Origin: Temnothorax longispinosus
Lineage: Eukaryota > Arthropoda > Insecta > Hymenoptera > Formicidae
Direction of reading: 5' to 3'
DNA: 64,000 bases
Assembly: GCF_030848805.1 (NCBI RefSeq)
Contig: NC_092361.1
Location: forward strand, 744,001 to 808,000
A program made the translations under genes and the position numbers. Below, one piece after another: positions 38,760 to 48,135 of this stretch (within the stretch, counting starts at the first letter, position 1; each line of letters opens with the position of its first letter). Under the pieces are notes generated by a model that did not search any database, was not told where the DNA came from, and saw nothing but the letters and a program-made list of their open reading frames with translations.

Positions 38760-38842
38760 TCTAACTGTGTGATATTTATTCTGTTGCAGGTGAGTTAAAA
38801 AAAGCCGCACGCAAAGCAAGAGAAGCTGTGAAAGTGGTACGT
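38760..38842 (+). other. Candidate recursive splice site (ratchet point) 3 with RS-exon
   Basis: A consensus-like branch point TCTAAC (38760-38765) is followed by TTTATTCTGTTGCAG ending at 38789 and directly by GTGAGT at 38790, a near-consensus donor. A second donor-like GTACGT at 38837-38842 would define a 47-nt RS-exon. Frames 1 and 2 of that exon stop at once. Frame 3 is open and reads ELKKAARKAREAVKV, a basic, helix-prone stretch, so an ordinary cassette exon is a real alternative. The length is not a multiple of three. Confidence 0.62.
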
Positions 38843-40712
38843 TAATCGAATAATAAAAAAAATGATGACAGTGAAAGTTGGCAAATTTCACGTTATTTTT
38901 AGATAGATAAACTAATTATAATTAAATATTCCTATTTCTTCTAATTTTAATGAAGAGCAGTTCTGTTTAAGAATCGTATGTTCATTTCAAGTTACTTATT
39001 TATGGTAACACACTGTAAAATTCATACAAAATGGATCTTTTTTTCGGATCTGAATTGATTTTGTTGCCCAAGTCACTATTGCGGAATATTTTAGCGCCAA
39101 CGAACTGTCGCCGTCGGTGGTCTTAGGATCGATACAGGGAAAGGTCGCAGAACTCATATAATTTCCTCAAGTCGACACGGTATTATGAATTATCTACTTT
39201 AATGTTTTGCGCAGTTGCTCCCATAATGCCTCGTGCGACCGATAATTCTGAGCGGCTATAGTCAGCTAGCGATGACTCACGACTATATCGCCGGATCGCG
39301 CGATGAATCGAGGAAATGTAGCGAGCGAAATTAAATTAACCGTGGACAGCGGGATATCCCCGTCGTGACTTTATAATATTAGATTTTGATAACCGGTTTT
39401 TCATTCAGTTGGCAAAAAAGAAAGGTTGACCTCGTGTCAATTATCGAGCCATCTTAATCAAGGTCTGTCTGGCTGCAAGCACTTTATTCACTGGACAATG
39501 CCTCGCCGATATAATGGAACTATATTATTCATTTTTGCGGTAATGGAAAAGATAATTATCAGTGACACAAGACGAGTTTATCGGTTCTGAAACGTAGAAG
39601 CAGGCTCGCTCGTGCGGCGCAGGAAGCGAGAGAAGATTGTTAGAGTAATATAAAAAGAAAACTTATTCACGACTGTGAAGTTTAGGTCGCAAAAAGAGTT
39701 CATTTTCGCGCGGCGGCGCGGCGCCTCGCGCGGATTTTTAATCATTACGCGCGCATTCGACTCATTCAGGAGCCATTCGTGTATATAGACCTACCGCAAG
39801 CTCGCGCATTCCATTAACGGATAATACCGAATGGTAAGGCGAGTGACCATGTGCCCGCGGTAATTTCGTAATGGCGTCGTTTAATCGAAATTTGTCGGAG
39901 TAATATGAAAAGAAATCGATTTTCTTTCCTTTCTTTTATTTTAATTTCTTCATTTATCCACATTCGAAGCTTGGTGTGCGCTCGGTGTAAATTCTCTCTA
40001 TTGACCGTGCACTTTGCGGCACTAACAATAAGCGCGATTTGGTAACGGCGAATAACGTGATTGACATATCTGTAGTTTAACTCAATTTATCGCGACGTGT
40101 TTTACAGATACAGAAAATGACGGAAGGCGCACGGTAGATTTAACATACAGCAATGAGAACGTATACCAGTTTATTTTTCATCATATCGCTCTCAAGCTAG
40201 AAATAATATCCACTTCAGCCATTTTGATCTCAACCGCAGAGTCCAAAACTCCTCTTTTAGTTCATAAACGTGATTTGCGGCGGACGATGAAAATATTTCT
40301 ATTTGATCGGGTGCAATCTGCTGAATTTTTATAGAATAAAACTTGCGAGACAATTTCAGTAATATTATTTCAACTAAAAAGATCGTGATATAATTTTTAT
40401 CGTGTGCTAGAGATGAGTTTCGAATGGCCGCTGAAAATGTCGCGAGTTTCAAACAATTTTCGTAGTTTTGCTTCTATCACCATCGGATATGTTGAATGCC
40501 CGACAAACTAAATTCGTCATGGAAACTAGTTGTTACGTATTAACTCGCTAAACCGGAATATCTTCGCGCGGATCGTTGCGAGAGCAAATCTCAGAGAATC
40601 AAGTCTCGAGAAGACCAAGTCGACGTTAATTCCGCACGGTGCCGCATTAACGTCAAACTTTGGGTGACGCGCAGACGTCTTGCACAAACTTATAATAATA
40701 ATTATCATTATT
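38843..40712. other. Noncoding stretch, no gene seen
   Basis: AT-rich to about 39030, then CpG-rich to 40130 with a GC-dense patch at 39708-39735. An 86-codon minus-strand frame (40192-40452) is unrecognised. No repeats noted. Confidence 0.6.
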
Positions 40713-40994
40713 ATGACGTCGTTCAACAGTGCTCCCGCGAAGCGCAAAGTCTGCTTTACAGCCTCCGAGGATTTGACGTTCGCGAAACAGTCAGGCCGGT
40801 TGAAATCGGCGAACGACGACGGCGACGACGACGGTCGCTTCGTAACGAGTTGTCTTAAAGTTTCTCAACGAGAGGGCAAATCGTTTGCGTGCGCGCGCGC
40901 GCGCCGTTTGGATGAATCCATCCAGGCAGGACGAACCGAAAGAGAGATCCTTCCCTTGTTAAATTTAACCCCCGGCGCGTCTATTTCAAAGTAA
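40713..40994 (+). other. Unrecognised open reading frame, 93 codons
   Basis: The Met at 40713 (MTSFNSAPAKRK...) is preferred over one 33 nt upstream, which would add only a poly-Ile run encoded by an AAT/ATT repeat. The product would be basic with an acidic DDGDDDG patch near the middle and no recognisable domain or signal. It crosses a GC-alternating tract at 40891-40904. No promoter or splice site supports it. Chance is the default explanation; it is listed because its composition is more protein-like than most frames here. Confidence 0.12.
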
Positions 40995-41350
40995 AATAAA
41001 TTCGAGTTGCGATTTTGCGCATGGCATTAATGCACTCTGCGAAATATGCAAAATGTGTCTGTCTTGCCTCTGTCTATCTTATTGTCAAGAACTGTGAGAT
41101 ATTTATATTTACCAGACATTGATCATTTTACTATTATATGATATATCAGTATGGTGAAATTAAAATTTACGCAATTATATTTAATCTAAAATTAATGAAA
41201 GTAAAACGCAACAAAATGTCGATCTTATTATTCAGTTTGAGCATGGGTTGATATTATTAATCGCAATAATGCGTGGTCTTCTCCCTCCCTCATATGCTAT
41301 CGATCGATCGTGCTATTCTAATAGCATTAGGTAAATGGATTCTCTGATGA

Positions 41351-41791
41351 ATGATGAATGATCGTAGGGGAAAAGCTAGAATAACAAAATATATTAGATA
41401 TAGGGTATATAGCGTCTCCACACGACAAATCCGGGAGAATTCAGACAATCAGAATCTGTCGATGTTAGAGAACGAAGTAAAATGCGCTGCGCTTTCGAAT
41501 GCGAGAGTAATCGACTTCGAAATGATGCCGACGCGACGTACGGAAAACTTTCTTGCTGCGCTCAACATAAAATTGGATTGTATTTCAAGTATGTCAACGC
41601 TCTGGGAAGCCCTACGAGCCGCTGTAATAGAATCCCTATTTATAATCGAGTTCGTTTGCTATATGCTAGTACCTCCGTATAGCATTACTCGTTTTTACTC
41701 GTTTTCCGACGACGGATTTGCATGTTTTATTTTATTTAATGAGTTTTTTTTATTAAATAATTGTATAAATAATTCTAAGAGCCATATATAA
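41351..41791 (+). other. Unrecognised open reading frame, 146 codons
   Basis: Open from a double Met at 41351/41354. It is long for DNA of this AT content, and its C-terminal half is hydrophobic (around residues 90-135), as T-rich DNA tends to encode. Only one shorter competing frame overlaps it. No homology is recognised, and about one frame of this length is expected by chance in 64 kb. Confidence 0.12.
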
Positions 41792-43075
41792 TTGCAAAAC
41801 TCAATTTAATAGATTAAATTTTTCTGTGTTTTAATCTCTTTAATACGTTATTATGCAGTAAGATTATATAATGCATACAGATAAATATTAATAATATCAA
41901 TGCAAGTAAATTTATTAAGCTTTTTTCTTTTTCTTTTTTATTAAAATTGCAATGTTAAAATGTATTCGCAGAACAAGTCTATTCTATAGTCATATTTCTG
42001 CTGAAAACGCAGTCTAAACCAGTCTTGAGACATGGTATATTAACAAATCTTGAGATCAATTTGATATTTGTTTTATTATATTTGTAATTGCGATTTGATT
42101 GAGGAATAAATTAATTTTTATAAATTGCTTTTCGATCAAAACAAAAATAAATTTTATCTTTAATGTTTAAATGGAATAATGAATAAATAAGTACTTAAAT
42201 TATTATTAAAAACAACATAAATTATTCTTACGTAACGGTTAAGTTAAAATTTTCTAATAATAATATACATTTATATACATGTATCAAACAGATTGAAATA
42301 AATTCTCAATTTATTGAAAATTTAATACTCGATACTATAAAATATTTCCATTCGGAACGTTCTTTCGATCGAATGAAATTAATCATCATCCACGACAATA
42401 TTAATAAGTCCACAGAACGAAGCATACGATGTCTCAAAATAGCACATTTATCGAGCTTAATTTAAAATAAAGCGGCGAACAGGATAATTGGCGAATTTAT
42501 AAGGCATTAAATATTTCGAGACGATAACAGTTCCGCTGGTACGCAGCGTTGGCTTCTGTTATTATAACATAACGTACATATGTACATACAACGTACAACA
42601 CATTGTATACAAAGTCGCCGCGCTCCCGCGCTTCCGCGCCCCCGGGCCCCGCGCCAAGGCCAGCCGCTATCATTTGTGCGTCGGGACTCGAACAGATAAG
42701 TAGCGGCGCGTGCTGCTCCGCGTATTACATTATCTCTTGAGACGTGTTCACGGCAGGTACAAGGCGTAAACGCGATCACTTCCTATACGAACATCTCTTC
42801 CCTACAATCGATTAATTTGCATGATTTCCGTAGATTCGATTATATTGAAACGACGAGTTTCTAACAGATAAACATCTCACGAAACTCATTTACTTGCGAT
42901 AAAAACCGAAGGACAGTGGAATTGTAAATTATTTATTCTCGATACTTATACACGTTTTTTGATAATTATTTTCTCGCAACATTCGGATTTGAATACATTT
43001 TTCGTTGATTTTCTAATTTTCGCGTTTTAAATGTAATTTTCTCCTGCCGTTTTATAAGATTGAAAACGCGAAGTA
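41792..43075. other. Noncoding stretch, no gene seen
   Basis: AT-rich to about 42360, then CpG-rich with a GC-dense patch at 42615-42655, then AT-rich again from 42800. A 90-codon minus-strand frame (42507-42779) is unrecognised. Confidence 0.6.
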
Positions 43076-43216
43076 ATGCTAGGTCTACAATGCGAATCGT
43101 AAAGTCGCGAGTCGTAGGAATTGACCAATCACAATCGAATTTGACGAGAATAATCGACTGTGATTGGTCAATTCTTACGACTCACGACTTTACGACTCGC
43201 ATTGTAGACCTAGCAT
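43076..43216. mobile_element. Palindromic MITE of 141 bp (ends TAGGTCTACAATGCG)
   Basis: Arms 43076-43138 and 43154-43216 (63 nt each) are complementary at 59 positions around a 15-nt loop. All four differences are transitions. The terminus is ATGCTAGGTCTACAATGCG and its complement. There is no coding capacity. Transcribed RNA would form one long stem, so it could feed small-RNA pathways. The target-site duplication is unclear because the palindrome runs into the flanks. Confidence 0.9.
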
Positions 43217-43222
43217 AACTCA

Positions 43223-43236
43223 TGATTTGCAAATCA
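43223..43236. promoter_or_regulatory. Palindromic octamer-like site TGATTTGCAAATCA
   Basis: A perfect 14-bp palindrome containing ATTTGCAAAT, which resembles POU octamer and C/EBP-type binding sites. It lies in the 164-bp gap between two MITEs and 0.5 kb upstream of a weak candidate first exon. No other support. Confidence 0.3.
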
Positions 43237-43380
43237 AGTCACTCGAGAAAGAGCATACATGTATTTTACGTTTTATCTCCTGTATCAAACATTTCTTGAT
43301 AATGAATCGACGGCTCTTTTGCAACATACCACCTTCGCTTTATGTTCGCGAGACTTGAAGTAGTCAGCCCCGTGGCATTA

Positions 43381-43667
43381 ATAAAGGCCGGTCTACATAA
43401 GACGCTGGAGGTAGGACGCAGTTGCAGTTGCGAACGCAAGATGACGTTTTATCGCACGCAGCGTGCAGTGGCGTGCACGCATTCGCGATCGTTCGCAACG
43501 ACGCAACGTAGAAAGTTGAGGTTAGTTCAACTCGTCGCGTATGGCCTCGGTATGGCCGATTTGCGAATATGTGTACGCTGCGTGTGATAAAACGTCATCT
43601 CGCGTTCGTGTCTACGACCTGCGTCCTGCCTCCAGCAGTCCTGCGTCTTATGTAGATCGGTCTTTAT
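43381..43667. mobile_element. Palindromic MITE of 287 bp (ends ATAAAGGCCGGTCTACATAAG)
   Basis: The left end ATAAAGGCCGGTCTACATAA matches the complement of the right end at nearly every position. Homology continues inward through GACGC, TGGAGG, AGGACGCAG, GATGACGTTTTATC and CGCACGCAGCGT, for about 110 nt per arm, with one 8-nt gap. The interior has short open frames but no transposase. It shares GGTCTACA near its ends with the 141-bp element 165 bp away, so the two may belong to one family or use the same transposase. Confidence 0.88.
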
Positions 43668-43737
43668 CGTTCAAAACGCGATCACGATTCGCGACAAGAT
43701 GTCGGAGCACGACGACTCTCCGTGATCAATAACATTA

Positions 43738-44071
43738 ATAATTATCAAATTATCGTACCGTGAATTTAGCTAATGCCACAATTGACGACTCGTAAGCATA
43801 TATCGAGATAACGATTATTCATTAAAGTAAATATTTTGCGTTACAATACGCCGTCGTAGCGGAGTAAAATTCGTGTCGTGTGTGATCAACGACGGGAGTG
43901 CCGAAAGTATCATGCACGTTTTACGTCCTTACGCGATTTTATGTGTGAAGACCTTAATTAGTGCGTAGCTAATCGTGTTTGCGAACGAGTGTCGTATGAG
44001 TGCGATTAACATCTGTGAGGAGCACGGGAAAAACATCGGTTGATGGTGGAGCAACTTACGGATTTGTGAGT
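43738..44071 (+). other. Weak candidate alternative first exon ending at a GTGAGT donor
   Basis: CpG-rich unique sequence right after the MITE pair ends at a donor-like GTGAGT (44066-44071), followed by a T-rich intron-like start. An ATG at 44043 would give MVEQLTD plus two bases before the donor. A 15-codon upstream ORF (ATG 43996) ends in a TGA whose last base is the A of that ATG. The context of the 44043 ATG is poor (T at -3), and no TATA box or clear initiator was identified. It could simply be a chance donor in CpG-rich DNA. Confidence 0.18.
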
Positions 44072-47000
44072 AAACCTCTGTTTTTCATTTTATTTCTTAC
44101 TTACAGAATTGATCATTTGTTAGAAATATAACTCGACTCGTTTCAAGATACGAAATTTTATTCTCACTTATACGGTTTTTGATGTACGTAACGGCTACGA
44201 ATGGGGAATTAATGGGATTTAAAATTAATAATATGAACGCCTAATATAGCTCAGATTTCTATATTTATATTTTTACGATGATGTAATTTTAGTATAGCCG
44301 ACACGTATGTCAAATTCGATGAATTTAGAGGAATTTATACGCGCCGAGAAGCAGCAATATTTCGAATGTTCATCAGTTTCAACCGACCAGAAACGGTGCT
44401 TGGTAACGTGCCTTGTTAACGGCCCCTCCGAAATTGCAGTATCTTAGAGCATCAGCCGTTCTCTGTCGCTGCGTCTCCCTCTCTCTCTCTCTTTCTCTCT
44501 CATCCTCTTTCCCTCCTCTGTTCCTCCTTCTCCCTTCTGTCCTGTTCTTCTTGCACCAAGAGCACGTAGACGCGTGTATACCATTTCTGTCGAGTTCGTC
44601 GTTATAACGGCCCTGTCTCGAAACTACCTGTCTCGCGGTGTAAACGAGTTTCGCTAATTTTGGGAGAAACTGCGAAGTTCCTCGACTGAGGATACTCATA
44701 GACGCGGCGCGATCCAGTTTCCGAGCGCTTTCGTGCGCCGCATTTTCGGAAATCTCAGTTTAATGAATCATCTTGAGACGATCATCGACGTTTGTATCGC
44801 AGTTATAATTTCCGAGGAGATAAAAATATATACAGTAAAGTAATTATTAATCTTTTTTTAATACGAATAAACATTATGTATCGCAAAAACGAATTTTATT
44901 GTGGCACATTATATTGCAGTATAATCAAGTATAATATAAGAAAAATTTTTTGAAAAATATAGAGTTAGATTCGAGAAAAAGAAAGATTATGGAGATGATA
45001 TTTAATAAAATTCAATTTTGTGGAGAAACTTTAGTCCCATTCTCAGATTTGTGTGTGTAATATCTTAATCTCTTTTTCAATTATCGCAATTGCTTAATAT
45101 TTAACAATAAAAGTAACATTTGCTCGAATACACGTGCCAATAAACTTTTGTTACTTATGTAGTTCAACGTTTGTGATTTAAAATTATATTTATTATTTAG
45201 TGTCGTTACAATTAGCTTTCATGTCTTGTGTTTAATATTTGGAATAGATGCGATACGCGCGTTATTGTAGCAAGCAACTAATCGCGCATATACATATGCA
45301 CGCGCATTGGTTATAACGCTAATTTATGCACGTAAGCGAAGGTAACGAGATATGCGAGTTTCAATATTCAGATGCGTATAGTAGCTGCGATGAAGGGGTT
45401 TATTAAACTTGAGGCATTGCGAAAACGAAACAGAATCGTGACGTTGCAATTAAAGTAGATGATATCCATAAATTCTCCATTTAATCACGCGCGTAAGACA
45501 ATACTCCGGTTATTTAATTCTGTGATTCACCACACGACGCTTTTAATAGCGTCCAAAGATATCGATTTTATCATATAAGATAATTTTAGAGAATTCTGGG
45601 CTTTACGTAATATAGGACTAGCGAGATAAGTTTAGACTGCGCTCTTTTTATTAATTTGTTATCACAATCTCTAAAATTGAATTTTGGAAGTTCTTATATT
45701 ATATAAAATAATTAGATTTAGAGTTTATATATGAGATTGATTTTTTTACGATGAGATTTATATTTTATACATGAGATGAGTATATTTGTTTTTAATACTT
45801 CGTGCAATCTATAAAATCTATTTGATGGCTATTCGAGAAATATCTTTCAAATTTGCTAAATATTTGCAATTTTACGTGGTACCGTGGTGAGTATGGCCGA
45901 AGAGATTTAATTTTACTGATATAGGCGTAGATGGAATGAAACGCGCGGCGCTGACGTTAACGCCTCAGCGGGATCGACGGCTGCCCGCGAGATGAATTAT
46001 GCGATCGGGATTCATGGAATCTGCCGGGTTAGGCGGGCTCTCCCGTGGCTGTAACGCCGGTATACGTCCGTGTAATTTCGCGGCCGTATCGCGGCCGATT
46101 TACGACCGCGCCCGGACCGCGAAGCGTGCTAGGCACGAGTCGATCGCACCATCGTAAAGCCCCAGAAGAGCGCGTGATTTTACCGCGCTACGATCATCGA
46201 TCTCGCATCCGGGAGATTGTTTTCCCGGCAATCGCACTGCGGCGTCGATCCCCCGATGTGCCGCGAGTTCTTTAGCCCCTTTGCCGGTTATACAAAATTC
46301 CGATTGTAATAGAAAAGGCTGACGTAATTGAATCGAAATTTTTCTCATTTTTTTCTACTTTATATAAAAAGTTTAATTATATTATAATATTTAATTTATA
46401 TATTCAATTAGTTATATATAACATTGTGTTTAATACACACATTAACATACAAGAATTAACATTCTTTTTTACATCTATTTCTCTCAAACCGTTATTATAC
46501 ATATCCTATAAAATCATGCATTATTATATATCCTTTGATAATTGATGATGCATGCTGCAATTATAAATTTATTTCAAACGTTTAAAAATATTTTTGTACC
46601 ACCGCGTGTAATGTATTTGTGCAATTTATTAAGAGATAAAATAACTTTTCTGAGCAAAGAGTATAACTATTAAATTTTCTACGAGGTGTAACAACGCCCA
46701 TTGTTGTTACATTATCGATTTACGCAACGAAATCGCCGGAGAGACGAAGCACTTTTATGCCGAGATTAATACGGTGTATAAAATGTCTCCGCGGATTTTT
46801 CTTTTTGTCTCAGCTTCATTTTTCTACGCAGTATAATCACGCGCTATATTGGCGACACGTACTGAGTTACCGCGCGAAAAACGTCGCTGTGAAACGCGAT
46901 GGTTTTATGACGCTGCTGTAACTGAGAATGTATTTCACGTGGGAACATATTCGCGAACAGTCCGCGCGAGGAACGCTTTATTCCCGATAACCGAGATCGT

Positions 47001-47755
47001 CCGTAAATATGCGTATGAAACATTGAAGATATTAATCGGTCGGTTACATTTGCGCGCATTTAACGTTACAACGGAAGTTTTATTCAAAGCTATATATAGC
47101 TTTTTTGTACGGTTTGATGCACGGCATCGATGCGCCGTAAACCCACTTTTTAACCGTGGCGTTTTAAAAGCCGCGCGTTTACTACTCACTAATCTTCAGG
47201 AATTACGCGTTCCTTTCGCTCAATACCCCGTGAACTCTTGCGGATCGAAGCGCGGAGCGGGATAGCAGAAAACGATACAAAAGTAGCGGGATCGCAGAAG
47301 ACCAACAGCATCGCAATGGAAACGGCATAAATGTTGCTGCGGTTGCTTTGCGCAAACGCGGTCGATCGGATAGAAGAATTCGTTTCATATCGCCCCTTCA
47401 TGCTCGAACGAAGCTCTATGATGCATGTAACTAATTACGCCAGCTAGTTTCTCTCTTATAGCCGAGCAACTGTGAATTTTACCTTTCACGAATTTACGTG
47501 AATCATAGCCGTTGGTCACGACTCTCTATACTAAATTTAACAATATTAAATGCATTTGCTTTTACGATGTGACGTGGTATAATCTAGTTCTAGTATCAAG
47601 AAGATATTGCGTTGGAACAGTGAATTATATTGTGCTCTTGATGCTTCATAACGTTTGCGTTAGGATTTAGTAGATATTTTATCCAGCGAGAATTTAATTA
47701 GGAACCTATTTTGCAATGATGGAACTTTAATATTAAATTTTGTTGAAGTCAAGAC
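44072..47755. other. Noncoding stretch, no gene seen
   Basis: CpG-rich at 44340-44800, 45230-45560, 45880-46300 and 46680-47500; AT-rich between. A CT-rich tract lies at about 44478-44512. A 138-codon + strand frame (46849-47265) faces minus-strand frames over the same bases and is unrecognised. Confidence 0.6.
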
Positions 47756-48135
47756 TAACAAGTGAAAAGGAGCTCTGAGAGTTCAATCGGTTGACGGTGC
47801 GTAAGTATAGGGATACATTATAAATCGGACATTTCGGCTGTGCTTCGAGCCATCTTCAGTGATGCGGTATAACAATTAATTAAATCAAAACGATCTCACG
47901 CATTTCTCCAGCGAGAAATAAGTGAGTAGAATTCTCGAGTACCTCATTTCTCGCTGGAGAACGTGAGATCATTTTGATTTAATTGTTACCGCATCGCTGA
48001 AGATGGCTCAAAGAGGAGCCGAAACATCCGATTTATAATTATCCAATGCATCCTAGCAGTTATTAAAGATCGATATAACGTTAACTTACGCACCGTCAAC
48101 CGCGTTGAACTTTCAAAGCCTCTTTTTACTTGTTA
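47756..48135. mobile_element. Foldback element of 380 bp, palindromic over its whole length
   Basis: It starts TAACAAGTGAAAAGGAGCTC and ends with the imperfect complement, ...TTTTTACTTGTTA. Homology between the halves continues through GGTTGACGGTGCGTAAGT, AAATCGGACATTTCGGCT, GAGCCATCTTCAG, TGATGCGGT and TTCTCCAGCGAGAAAT to a centre near 47945. TA could be the target duplication, since both ends carry it. No open frame of note. Each arm holds a CTGAAGA...GAAA motif, described under findings. Superfamily not established. Confidence 0.88.

Noticed and set aside
41311..41336. CATTAG|GTAAAT as a weak ratchet point
   Set aside because: Poor pyrimidine tract, TAG rather than CAG, and a weak donor.
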